Assembly (NCBI RefSeq): GCF_000721075.1 | Contig: NZ_JOEQ01000005.1 | Location: 248,001 to 312,000, forward strand | Reading direction: 5' to 3' | From: Streptosporangium amethystogenes | Lineage (GTDB): Bacteria > Actinomycetota > Actinomycetes > Streptosporangiales > Streptosporangiaceae | Length of the DNA stretch: 64,000 bases | Shown here: positions 8,514 to 16,705 of the stretch, one piece after another | Position numbering within the stretch: the first letter of the stretch is position 1 | How the letters are laid out: the number at the start of each line of letters is the position of its first letter | Made by a program: the position numbers and the translations under genes | Notes under the pieces: generated by a model | Told to the model about the DNA's origin: nothing | Database searches by the model: none | What the model saw: only the letters and a program-made list of their open reading frames with translations

Positions 8514-10382
8514 TTACTCGGGCAGCAGGCGCGCGACGAAACCGCCGCCCGCCGACATTGCGGGAACGCGGACCACCTCGCCTGCTGCGACCTCCGACAC
8601 CGCGACCTCATCGCGATCCGCACCGTCCGCGACCACGCGCCACATGCCGCAGAGCAGCCCCAGGCGTCCGAGGTCAAGCTCAACCTCCGGACGCGGCGCG
8701 GGACCGTTGATCCCCGCGAGCCACCACGTCCCACCCGTACGACGAGCCAGCACAATGTGCTCACCCGGCTCACCAGCCAGCCCGACCGTCTCGTCCCACG
8801 CCGCCGGTACGGCGCGCAATACCTCACGCACCCCCTCCTGCTGCCCCTGATAGGACTCCGGCGAGTCCGCGAAGTGCACCAGCCCCGACTCGTACACCAC
8901 CGCCAGCGCCAGCTCGTGCGCCGCCGTGGTCAACCGCGGCCGCAGCGCGTCGCCGAAGGTGACCGGCGTGTAGTCCATCGGCCCGATCACGTTGCGCGTG
9001 AACGGCAGAACGGTGTTGTGCCACACCGCCTCCTCCGCGAACGACGGCCCGAACAGGTACCACTCGGCCCCCCGCACCGCCTCCAGCGTCATCAGGTGCG
9101 GCCAGGTCCGCTCCCACCCCCGCGGGATCGTGCTGCCGTGGAAGTTGACCATCACCCGTGCCTCCGCCGCATCCTCGAGAATCCCGAGGTAGTGCGCGAT
9201 CCCGTCCTGCTTGTCCGAGTGGAAGAAGTCGACCTTGATCCCGGCGATCCCCCAGCTCGAGATCTTCGCCAGCTCCGCCCTGCGCACCTCCGGCAGGTGC
9301 ATGAGGTCCCGCGGTCCCTCCGTCGAGGGGTTGTTCAGCCCGGCCGAGTTGTACCAGAGGAACAGCCGCACGTCGCGCTCGGCTGCGTAGCCGACCAACT
9401 CGCGGATCTCCTCCTCCGCGTGCACCGTCCAGTTCGCGTCAACCAGCGAGTATTCCCATCCCATCTCGGCGGCGAGGTCGACGAAACGCCGCAACGCGTC
9501 CAGATCGCGGGGGCTGGCGTTCTCCGACCACCAACTCCAGGAGACGCGTCCAGGCCTGATCCACGCGGTGTCGGCGATCCGCGCGGGCTCGGCCAGGTGC
9601 CACACCACCGTGGACTCGACCAGTTCGGCCGCGGTGTCCGCGAGCGCGACGAACCGCCACGGCAGGGTCCACGGCAACGCCGAGGTGGCCAGGACGTCGC
9701 CATGGCCCAGTCCCTCGTCGGGGTCGGGCCCAAGCACGCCATACTCACGCCCCACCGGCGAGGGGTCGAGCCGCGTACCGTGGTAGGTCGCGTCGAGACC
9801 GGCCTCGGAGACGAGCAGCCAGTGCCCGTTCACCTCGAAGGTCGCGGGCAGGTCGTACGAGCGCGCCACTGTTGGGGTGCCGATGGGCACGCCGTTCGTG
9901 TAGAGGTTCTCGTGCGCGGGTCCGCCCCCGTCGGAGGGAGACGTCGGCTGCAGCCACCCGCGCCCTTCGGCAGCGAAGGCGAAGGTCGTCAGCTCCCTGG
10001 TGACCGTCGCGTCGCCAGGTCCGTCAGACGAGCAAGGAAACCGGTAGCGGAACGCGACGGCCTCGTCGAAGACGCGGAACTCGATGTCGAGCGGCGCCCC
10101 GTTGCGCCCTCGCACCGAGAGTGTTGCGGCGGTGGAAAGCTCGTGGAGCGCGCTGCGCTTGCCGTGTACGGCGGCGTAGCTCTCGTTGCGCGCCTCGGGC
10201 ACCGGTTCGGCGACCAGCGCGAGCCCGCTGTGGAAGGACGCGTCCTGCCGCTCGACCCCGAGCCTGGAGCGCTCAAGGAGCACGACACCGCGCCGCCGCA
10301 CGTCATACCAGAGCCGGCCCTGCTCATCGAGTGACACATCGAGCTCTACCGCGCCGTCGGGCGAGTTCACGGTCCACTGCAC
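8514..10382 (-). CDS. GH97 glycoside hydrolase (alpha-glucosidase/alpha-galactosidase type)
   Basis: The 622 residues contain the three GH97 parts. An N-terminal beta-sandwich starts at NSPDGAVELDVSLDEQGRL. A TIM barrel at about 270-500 has VSWSWWSENASPRDLDAL, EYSLVDANW and IAGIKVDFFHSDKQDG. A C-terminal beta domain ends in GGFVARLLPE. GH97 includes inverting alpha-glucosidases and retaining alpha-galactosidases. The VDFFHSD segment, with an Asp in the nucleophile position, is more like the retaining group, but this needs an alignment. No signal peptide is visible, so it is probably cytoplasmic. Start GTG 10382 follows ggagacatagg. The motif shared with the FAD oxidoreductase lies 24-42 bp upstream. 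Confidence 0.88.
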   Translation of the reverse strand: MQWTVNSPDGAVELDVSLDEQGRLWYDVRRRGVVLLERSRLGVERQDASFHSGLALVAEPVPEARNESYAAVHGKRSALHELSTAATLSVRGRNGAPLDIEFRVFDEAVAFRYRFPCSSDGPGDATVTRELTTFAFAAEGRGWLQPTSPSDGGGPAHENLYTNGVPIGTPTVARSYDLPATFEVNGHWLLVSEAGLDATYHGTRLDPSPVGREYGVLGPDPDEGLGHGDVLATSALPWTLPWRFVALADTAAELVESTVVWHLAEPARIADTAWIRPGRVSWSWWSENASPRDLDALRRFVDLAAEMGWEYSLVDANWTVHAEEEIRELVGYAAERDVRLFLWYNSAGLNNPSTEGPRDLMHLPEVRRAELAKISSWGIAGIKVDFFHSDKQDGIAHYLGILEDAAEARVMVNFHGSTIPRGWERTWPHLMTLEAVRGAEWYLFGPSFAEEAVWHNTVLPFTRNVIGPMDYTPVTFGDALRPRLTTAAHELALAVVYESGLVHFADSPESYQGQQEGVREVLRAVPAAWDETVGLAGEPGEHIVLARRTGGTWWLAGINGPAPRPEVELDLGRLGLLCGMWRVVADGADRDEVAVSEVAAGEVVRVPAMSAGGGFVARLLPE

Positions 10383-10405
10383 GCCTATGTCTCCTGTCTC
10401 ATTAC

Positions 10406-10424
10406 TCCGATTTCCGGAATAAAT
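10406..10424 (-). promoter_or_regulatory. candidate ROK operator upstream of the GH97 gene
   Basis: Forward sequence tccgatttccggaataaat, matching the element at 7051-7069 and containing the small palindrome ttccggaa. It sits just upstream of the GH97 start, where repressor binding would block transcription. It is inferred to be the same regulator's site. Confidence 0.5.
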
Positions 10425-10497
10425 AGTCCCATCAAGGATGGGAACCGTGCAACCGCGGTGCCGGTCCGAACCACCGGAGAGCTCAGACCGGCACCCG

Positions 10498-10764
10498 TCA
10501 CCATCGGTTCGTGACCCTGGCGTACGCCTTGGCCAGCTTCATCCAGATAACGCCCGCCTCGCTGGTCGACCCCAGCCGGTTGGTAACGGCCGTGAGTGAC
10601 AAACCACGCGCCATGTCCGTCGCGCCGATGACGGTGAAGCCGCCGTAGTAGCCCGAGTAGCCCTGCCACTCGCGGTCGCCGCGCACTGCTCCCCGTCCAC
10701 AGCCGAAGCGGGAGCCGGCACGTGGGGCGACGATGCTAGCGTCGAGCACGCGTCCGCCGCCCAA
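10498..10764 (-). pseudogene. possible C-terminal remnant of a beta-lactamase-type serine hydrolase
   Basis: This interval between the GH97 gene and the next serine hydrolase contains an 88-codon minus-strand frame. Its second half (GYSGYYGGFTVIGATDMARG, then SLTAVTNRLG) resembles the last strand and helix of class C beta-lactamase-like hydrolases, where a GxGG-like turn is followed by a V.NR segment. The first part does not resemble anything, and no catalytic SxxK is present. If real it is a decayed 3' end. A small unrelated protein is the alternative. Confidence 0.35.
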
Positions 10765-10815
10765 GCCGGCCCCGGACTCCTATCTCTGACCCCAGTCGCA
10801 ACTTAGAACGAGATC

Positions 10816-11781
10816 ATGAGCAGCCATATGATCGCCGACCGCCTCGCCCGGGCCATCGAGCGGAACCGAGTGCCCGATCTCCACGCCGTTGTCGCCCTCC
10901 ACCACGGCCAGGTGGTCATCGAGCACTACGGCGAAGGTGAGGACTTCAGGCTGAGCGAACCCCTCGGCCACGTGCGCTTCACCCCCGACACACTCCACGA
11001 CATCCGCTCGGTCACCAAGAGCGTCGTCGGCCTCCTGTACGGCATCGCCCTGGCCGACGGTCGGGTGCCGGAGCCGCACGAGCCGCTGCTACGGAACTTC
11101 CCCGAGTATCCGGACCTCGCGGCGGACCCCCGGCGCGCCGCGCTGACCGTCGAGCACGCGCTCACCATGACGCTCGGTCTGGAGTGGAACGAGAACGTCC
11201 CATACACCAGTACGGCCAACAGCGAGATCGCGATGGAGGCGGCCCCCGACCGTTTCCACTACATCCTGAGACAGCCGATCGTGGAAGAGCCCGGCGTCCG
11301 ATGGTCCTACTGCGGGGGCGCCTCGGCGCTGCTGGCGCGGCTCATTGAGAAGGGCACGGGAGTGGCACTGAAGGAGTACGCGCGTGCCAGGCTCTTCGAG
11401 CCACTGCAGATCGAGCGTTCCGAGTGGTCGGCCGGTGAGGACGGGGTGGCCCTGGCGGCCTCGGGGTTGCGACTGACCCCTCGTGGTCTCCTCGCGATCG
11501 GACGGCTCGTGCTCGCCGGGGGCGCCGGCATCGTGCCCGAGTCCTGGCTGGCGGAGGCCCTGCGTCCGCGGGTACGGATCGACGAGGGGTTCCACTACGG
11601 CTACCAGTGGTATGTGGGAGACACCTGGACGGGCGGGTTCGGCAACGGCGGTCAGCGGATCTACGTGGCGCCCGCGCTGGACCTCGTGGTCGCCGTCACC
11701 GCAGGTCAGTACGACAGGCCCGATCAGCCGACCGCCTCGGTCGTGCTCGACGAGGTGATCCTGCCGGGGATCGTGAGCTGA
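10816..11781 (+). CDS. beta-lactamase-related serine hydrolase (class C / PBP-like fold)
   Basis: The 321-residue protein has the active-site SxxK as RSVTKSVVG (Ser near residue 62). The tyrosine motif appears as WSYCGGAS, with Cys where YSN or YAN usually stands. The third motif is GGFGNGGQ in the place of HTG/KTG. Those replacements are usual for the esterase/peptidase members of this group and argue against antibiotic resistance. No signal peptide is visible, so a cytoplasmic esterase or amidase is likely. The ATG at 10816 is used; a second in-frame ATG at 10828 is also possible, because no strong ribosome binding site separates them. Confidence 0.85.
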   Translation: MSSHMIADRLARAIERNRVPDLHAVVALHHGQVVIEHYGEGEDFRLSEPLGHVRFTPDTLHDIRSVTKSVVGLLYGIALADGRVPEPHEPLLRNFPEYPDLAADPRRAALTVEHALTMTLGLEWNENVPYTSTANSEIAMEAAPDRFHYILRQPIVEEPGVRWSYCGGASALLARLIEKGTGVALKEYARARLFEPLQIERSEWSAGEDGVALAASGLRLTPRGLLAIGRLVLAGGAGIVPESWLAEALRPRVRIDEGFHYGYQWYVGDTWTGGFGNGGQRIYVAPALDLVVAVTAGQYDRPDQPTASVVLDEVILPGIVS

Positions 11782-12084
11782 GGCGCGCTCACCGCTCCTG
11801 CGGGGCGTGCCGTGCCGTCCGGCGGGACACCAAGAAAGTCACAAGTCCGCTGTCCTATATTGCGGCTGACGGCCTGCCCGGCAGACGTGAACCGCCCCCG
11901 GCGTGGCCCTGGCCATGCCCGGCGGTGAACCGTCCGCCCCTACTCTCCTGGTTCTTTTCGCGATATGGCGACGTCCTCACCGGCGGTCACGATCTCGGGG
12001 TTCCCGGAACCCCGGTCGACTCGCCGCCGGACGCCTCCAGCTCGCGTGAGCGGTTCGGACGCATCCACTGAGAGGTCTTTGAGC
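11782..12084. other. intergenic region without a recognisable gene
   Basis: About 300 bp between the serine hydrolase and the fusion gene. An in-frame extension of the next gene reaches back to 11965, but it has low-complexity content and no ribosome binding site. The sequence gagaggtctttgagc immediately before 12085 supports the later start. The promoter of the fusion gene presumably lies here. Confidence 0.5.
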
Positions 12085-13515
12085 ATGCACAACGGAAGTG
12101 ACATCGAGGTCCGCTGGCTGAAGTGGGAAGAGGCCGCCGAGGAGATCCTTGATCTACGGCGGCGGGTGTTCATGTCCGAGCTGGGGTGGAGCGAGGAGAG
12201 GGTGCACCACGACAGCGACCCGGAGGGTTTTCACCTGTGCGCCCTGTCCGGGGGGAAGATCGTGGCCGCCATCTCCGCGTACGTCTACCGCCCGGGAGCA
12301 CCGGGGCTGGCCGCTCTGGAGCTGCCCGACCTGGACGGGCCGACCGTCGAGATCGGCAAGCGGGTGGCGCTCCAGACCCATCGGGGCCGCCTGATCAGCA
12401 CGCGGATCGCCAACTCGATGGTGCGGCAGCTCTGCGAGTCGCTCTGCCCGTCCCGGTTCTTCCTCATCGTCCGGCCGAGCCAGTACGACCACCTCCTCGA
12501 TCGGTACGCCAAGCGGGACTTCGTGGTGCGCGGTGAGGTCGGCTCGGGCGACGACGCGGTCACGGTGATGACCGTGGAGGGTGGAGAGGCGCTGGAGGGG
12601 TTCTACCTCAGGCATCGGGAGCTGACCTGGGAGTCGCCGTCCGGCGACGAGCGGTTGGCGATGCCCTCGCTGGTTCGGTTTCTCGCCGACGAGGGGTGCG
12701 GTGACCTGCTGGCGGTGGAGCGACTCGGCGCGGAGAACTTCTACCTGGACCTGCTGTCCCTGCAGGAGGAGGCGCCGCGGCTGGGCGCACAGGGACGGCT
12801 GGTACTCGCCGAGCAGCGGCCACGCCTGGCCTCGACGCCCTTCCCGCCCGCGCCCGCGTCGCTGCTCGACGTCGGCAGCGGACCCGGGGACTATCTGGCG
12901 GCGGTCGCCGAGGAGGGCCCGTTCGCCGGATACGACGTGCGGGGCGTCGAACCGGCTCCCCGGTTGCTCGCCAGGGCCCGCTCGAACCACCCCGGCCTCA
13001 CGTTCCGTCAGGGCACCGCGTACGCCACCGGTGAGGCGGACGCGTCGCACGACGTGGTCACGGCGAGCTTCCTCTTCGTCCACCTGCGCAGTCCGGACCT
13101 GGCCCTGCTCGAAATGCGCCGGGTGCTGCGGCCCGGTGGGCTGCTGTACGTGGTCGACGTCGACGACACGGCCTTCCGTGGCCCCGATGTGGCTCGCCGC
13201 ATGCTCGAGACCTACGACCGTAACTACGCCGCCGACCGTACGATCCTCGGCGACCTCCCGGAGCGCGCCGCGGAGTTCGGCTTCCAGCCCGTCCGGAGCT
13301 TTTCCACCACGCTCCGCTACGCGGTGGACGCAGAGCCGGGGTTCGGCCCTGACGAGATCCGGCTCGGCAGGGAGGAGGCGTGGAGCCTGCTCTCCTTCGT
13401 GAGGTCGCAGCGCGGTATCGAGGAGAGCTTCCTGGAGGCGCGCGACCACTACTTCAGCGTGGAATGCGAGATCGGGGTGGACATCAAAACCCAGGTCTAC
13501 CGGAGATGCCCCTAG
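12085..13515 (+). CDS. GNAT-like acyltransferase fused to a SAM methyltransferase
   Basis: The 476 residues form two domains. Residues about 1-190 look like a GNAT / autoinducer-synthase-like fold: ILDLRRRVFMSELGWSEERV, CALSGGKIVAAISAYVYRPG, then IGKRVALQTHRGRLISTRIA as the likely acyl-CoA loop. After a linker of about 60 residues, a class I methyltransferase begins near residue 258 with SLLDVGSGPGDYL (motif I). VVTASFLFVHLRSPDLALLE and MRRVLRPGGLLYVVDVDD (motif III region) follow. The start is the ATG at 12085 behind gagagg. It is followed by a strong hairpin and has no operon partner, so its substrate cannot be inferred. The fusion is seen directly in one uninterrupted frame. Confidence 0.78.
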   Translation: MHNGSDIEVRWLKWEEAAEEILDLRRRVFMSELGWSEERVHHDSDPEGFHLCALSGGKIVAAISAYVYRPGAPGLAALELPDLDGPTVEIGKRVALQTHRGRLISTRIANSMVRQLCESLCPSRFFLIVRPSQYDHLLDRYAKRDFVVRGEVGSGDDAVTVMTVEGGEALEGFYLRHRELTWESPSGDERLAMPSLVRFLADEGCGDLLAVERLGAENFYLDLLSLQEEAPRLGAQGRLVLAEQRPRLASTPFPPAPASLLDVGSGPGDYLAAVAEEGPFAGYDVRGVEPAPRLLARARSNHPGLTFRQGTAYATGEADASHDVVTASFLFVHLRSPDLALLEMRRVLRPGGLLYVVDVDDTAFRGPDVARRMLETYDRNYAADRTILGDLPERAAEFGFQPVRSFSTTLRYAVDAEPGFGPDEIRLGREEAWSLLSFVRSQRGIEESFLEARDHYFSVECEIGVDIKTQVYRRCP

Positions 13516-13525
13516 ACGTACCGCC

Positions 13526-13564
13526 GCTCCGCTCCGGCCGAGGGCACGGCGGCCGGAGCGGAGC
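13526..13564. terminator. 15-bp perfect hairpin between convergent genes
   Basis: gctccgctccggccg pairs perfectly with 13550-13564 around a 9-base loop. It lies between the convergent ends of the fusion gene and the DUF4232 gene. No T-run follows, as is common for actinomycete terminators. A bidirectional role is likely. Confidence 0.6.
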
Positions 13565-13608
13565 AGGGTCAAACAGGCGGTTCCGTTTCCCGGACCCGGT
13601 TCGAGGAG

Positions 13609-14265
13609 CTACAGGCGCGCACCGGAGGCCAGCGGGGTGGCGTCCAGGCGGCCGTCGTCGCAGACGGCCGCCTTGAACGGGATCTCCAGGTGCGCCACCT
13701 CGTCCGGCGGGATGATCATCAGCCGTGCGGAGGCCGGGCAGGGCCTGCTTCCGCCGGGCACCTCGCTCCAGTGCAGCCTGGCGTGCGCGCTCGCTCCGGG
13801 GCGCAGGGTGATCCGCCGGGGCTGGAGGCTCTCCCTGCGCGTCCTGGTACGCATCGCGTCGCCGCTGCCGTCGATCATGATCAGGCCGACGAAGCCGTAC
13901 ACCCAGCAGGTCCTGGTGGAGGTGTTGGTGAACACCAGTGGCGCGTACCGCTGTCCCGCTCCGGCGTCCACCCTGCCGACGCGTGCCGCGAGCGCCTCGG
14001 TGCGGCAGCGCCCGGCGGCGGTGCCGCCGCCCGCCACCCGCAGGCCCGCGGCCTGGACGGCGACGGCGGGGCGCGCGGGGGCGGAGCTTGGAGACGAGGA
14101 GGCGGGGGCGCTGTCCCGTGCGGGGGAGAAACTCGCGGGAGCGCCGCCGGCAGCCGGGACGGCGCCCCGGGGGCGGGCGGCGGGTGGGGCGCACGCGGTC
14201 GTGGCCGCCAGCATGGCCAGCGCCGAGGTGGCGACGAGCAGTCCGGTGCCGATGGATTGTTTCAT
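13609..14265 (-). CDS. DUF4232 lipoprotein
   Basis: The 218-residue protein starts with a lipoprotein signal (LAMLAATTACAPP, lipobox ending in Cys at about residue 25). A Pro/Ala/Ser-rich spacer of about 60 residues follows, then a DUF4232-type domain: TEALAARVGRVDAGAGQRYA, PLVFTNTSTRTCWVYGFVG and an ending PFKAAVCDDGRLDATPL. Conserved cysteines (C at TCW, CP, VCD) probably form disulfides outside the membrane. The function of DUF4232 proteins is unknown. The ATG at 14265 gives a proper signal; longer frames upstream are antisense-like. Confidence 0.82.
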   Translation of the reverse strand: MKQSIGTGLLVATSALAMLAATTACAPPAARPRGAVPAAGGAPASFSPARDSAPASSSPSSAPARPAVAVQAAGLRVAGGGTAAGRCRTEALAARVGRVDAGAGQRYAPLVFTNTSTRTCWVYGFVGLIMIDGSGDAMRTRTRRESLQPRRITLRPGASAHARLHWSEVPGGSRPCPASARLMIIPPDEVAHLEIPFKAAVCDDGRLDATPLASGARL

Positions 14266-14504
14266 GGTCCGTTGGACGCGCACCGCGCCTGCTTTGTTGT
14301 CGTACTGTGCATTCGATCGGGAGGCCGAGTGGGTATTTTTTTCATTCCGAAACCGCCTGAGAGAGGGCAGACCTTCTTTGGGGGCCGGCCTCTGACCTGC
14401 CTGGCCTGACCCGGTTCCGGGCCTACCGGGGCGAGGCGGACGGGTGTCGCTCGGCTCCGCTGCGCGGCGACTCTCCGGGAGGCTGTGGAAACGATGCGGC
14501 GGAA

Positions 14505-14530
14505 CTCCCCGGCGTCTCACCGCCGGGGAG
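14505..14530 (-). terminator. hairpin after the S9 peptidase gene
   Basis: ctccccggcg and cgccggggag form a perfect 10-bp stem with a 6-base loop, 10 bp past the stop of the S9 peptidase on the minus strand. Confidence 0.5.
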
Positions 14531-14539
14531 CAGGTCCGG

Positions 14540-16444
14540 TCAGGACAGGTGGCGAGACCACCACTCCAGCACCGCCTCGAAGCGCTGCAGGCGGTGCTTC
14601 GGACGCCCGCCGCGGCTGAGCTCGTGGCCCTCGCCGGGAAAGAGCAGGAACTCCACGGGGGTGCCGTTGCGGCGTAGCGCGACGAACATCCGCTGTGCCT
14701 GCTCGACCGGGCAGCGGATGTCCTCCTCGGAGTGGACCACGGCGAACGGCAGCGTGATCCGGTCGGCGTGGTAGAGCGGGCTCATCGCGCGCTGCGTCTC
14801 GATGTCGGGACCGCAGTAGGCCTCGGCGAAGAACCAGCCGATGTCGGAGGAGCCGGTGAAGGAGTCCCAGGCGTTGACCGCGCGCTCGCTCCAGGCGGCC
14901 CTGAACCGGCCCCCGTGCCGGGCGGCCAGCCAGCTCGTCATGAAACCGCCGTAGGAGCCGCCCATCACGCCCACCCGTCCGGCGTCGCACTCGGGTCGCT
15001 CCAGTGCGGCGTCGAGCAGGGCCAGCACGTCGTCGGCGTCCACGGTGCCCAGCGCGCCGATCACCGACCGGCCGTGCGCCTGTCCGTATCCTGAGGAGCC
15101 GCGCGGGTTCGGCAGGACCACCGCGTACCCGGCGCCCCGGTAGACCTGGGTCTCGTCCAGGAAGGCCCACCCGTGCTGATGGAACGGGCCGCCGTGCACG
15201 TTCAGCAGGACGGGATGCGGGCCTTCGCCCTCGGGCAGGGCCAGCCAGCCGTGGACCGGGTAGCCGTCGGCGGAGACGGCGGTGATCTCCAGCAGCGGGC
15301 CGATCCCGGCGAGGGCGCCGGAGAAGTCCGTCAGTGGCCCGTCAGGGGTGACCACCTCGCCGGGGCTCGCGGGGGTGGACACCACCGCGACCACCTGCTC
15401 GCCGCAGGAGGTGAAGGATTTGACGCTCGCCCGCTCGCCCAGGATCGGGACGAGTTTCTCCAGTGGCGCGTCGAGGGCGCCGGAGGGGACCAGTCGCAGT
15501 TCGACCGCGCCGCGCACCCGCACCGCGACCAGGACGCCGTCCCGCAGCGGTACGGGGGGCAGTGGCTCGCAGTCCACCGACTCCTCCTCGGTCAGCCGGG
15601 TCCCGGCCACTGCCCCGGCCACCGTCTCGCCGGCGATCCGCAGTGGCGCGCGGTAGAGGCCGAGGTTGTGGGCCACCGCGTCGAGTCCGGAGAACTCCAT
15701 GCCGAGGTAGAGCACCTCCCCGTCGGGCAGGGCGACGGGATGCTCGGCGGAGCCGTCGCTGCGTACCGCGAGGACCGGGGCGCCCCCGCCGGCCGGGACG
15801 GCGTACACGTCCGTGTGCAGGCTCTCACCGTCGAGGTCGCGGGGGGCCGAGACCAGCACATGCTCGCCGTCCGGTGTCCAGCAGGGGGAGTCGACGTCGT
15901 AGGGTCCCTCGGTCAGCCGTACCGGCACCGGGATGTCCGCGAGGGCGTTGACCGTGAACAGGCTCTGCCGCCGGTCGAAGGTGAAGCCGATTCCCTCGGT
16001 CCGGTAGCGGAACCCGGTGATCCGGCGCGGTGCCTCGGCCTCGGCGCTCACGTCCTTCTCGGTGCCGTACCGGCCCGGTTCGGCGACCCGGGCGACGAAC
16101 GCGATCCGGCGCGAGTCCGGTGCCCAGACCGGGACGCCCGCGCCCAACGGCAGGTCGGTGACCGGCCGGCCCTCACCGCCACCGGTGGGCATCACGTGCA
16201 GCTGCGGGCTGCCGTCGCCGGCGCGCAGGAAGGCGACCCAGGCGCCGTCGGGGGAGATGCGCGGCGCGCTGTCGCGGTCGCCGAAGGTGAACCGGACGGG
16301 CGGGCCGTCCTGCGGCACCCGCCACAGGCTCCCGGAGTAGGCGTCGGCCTCCAGATCGGGCCGGGCCACGTCGACGAGAAGGAGATCGCCATGGCGGGTG
16401 ACGCTGCCGGGTACGTTGAGCAGGGCGAGATCTTCTGGACGCAT
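14540..16444 (-). CDS. S9 prolyl-oligopeptidase / acylaminoacyl-peptidase family serine peptidase
   Basis: The 634 residues comprise an N-terminal seven-bladed beta-propeller with WD40-like TolB repeats (for example APRISPDGAWVAFLRAGDG and GVPVWAPDSRRIAFVARV). A C-terminal alpha/beta hydrolase starts near residue 400. The catalytic triad is visible: Ser in GVMGGSYGGFMTSW (about 495), Asp in VVHSEEDIRCPVE (about 570) and His in LFPGEGHELSRGG (about 606). It cleaves short peptides or acyl-amino acids in the cytoplasm; no signal is present. The ATG at 16444 is chosen; an in-frame GTG at 16462 is an alternative. No clear ribosome binding site is visible, so translation may be leaderless. Confidence 0.93.
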   Translation of the reverse strand: MRPEDLALLNVPGSVTRHGDLLLVDVARPDLEADAYSGSLWRVPQDGPPVRFTFGDRDSAPRISPDGAWVAFLRAGDGSPQLHVMPTGGGEGRPVTDLPLGAGVPVWAPDSRRIAFVARVAEPGRYGTEKDVSAEAEAPRRITGFRYRTEGIGFTFDRRQSLFTVNALADIPVPVRLTEGPYDVDSPCWTPDGEHVLVSAPRDLDGESLHTDVYAVPAGGGAPVLAVRSDGSAEHPVALPDGEVLYLGMEFSGLDAVAHNLGLYRAPLRIAGETVAGAVAGTRLTEEESVDCEPLPPVPLRDGVLVAVRVRGAVELRLVPSGALDAPLEKLVPILGERASVKSFTSCGEQVVAVVSTPASPGEVVTPDGPLTDFSGALAGIGPLLEITAVSADGYPVHGWLALPEGEGPHPVLLNVHGGPFHQHGWAFLDETQVYRGAGYAVVLPNPRGSSGYGQAHGRSVIGALGTVDADDVLALLDAALERPECDAGRVGVMGGSYGGFMTSWLAARHGGRFRAAWSERAVNAWDSFTGSSDIGWFFAEAYCGPDIETQRAMSPLYHADRITLPFAVVHSEEDIRCPVEQAQRMFVALRRNGTPVEFLLFPGEGHELSRGGRPKHRLQRFEAVLEWWSRHLS

Positions 16445-16640
16445 GGTTAACGACGCTATCACCGCTTTAATCGTTTATATAAGTATTTAAAGCTCTGTGG
16501 CTGCCCCGTTTTGGCTGGTCGTTGCGCTGTTCCCTGTTCTTCGGGGAGGGGGATTTTTTTTATCGGGCCTCATTGAATGAAAGGACAGGCCGGCCATTGA
16601 TGGCGGGTGCCGCTTTTGCCGGAGACCCTGATTTCACCCG

Positions 16641-16694
16641 GCCGGTGACAGCCGGGGAGAGAACCGGCCGGTGCTCTCCCCGGCTGTCACCGGC
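16641..16694 (-). terminator. 21-bp perfect hairpin following the SDR gene
   Basis: The arm at 16641-16661 (gccggtgacagccggggaga plus g) is perfectly complementary to 16674-16694, with a 12-base loop that is itself self-complementary (accggccggt). It begins 12 bp past the SDR stop. It is one of the strongest hairpins in the window and has no T-run. Confidence 0.6.
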
Positions 16695-16705
16695 GGTGGG
16701 TCCGT

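Noticed and set aside
8478..10334. 618-codon plus-strand open frame opposite the GH97 gene, and similar long frames at 5471-7063, 31521-33293 and 61764-63278
   Set aside because: All lie antisense to strongly recognisable genes and are Arg/Pro/Gly-rich, the usual third-position GC shadow. None has a recognisable domain.
10816..11781. Antibiotic-resistance beta-lactamase
   Set aside because: It has no signal peptide, and the Tyr and Lys-type motifs are replaced (YCGG, GNGG), as in esterase-like members of the fold.
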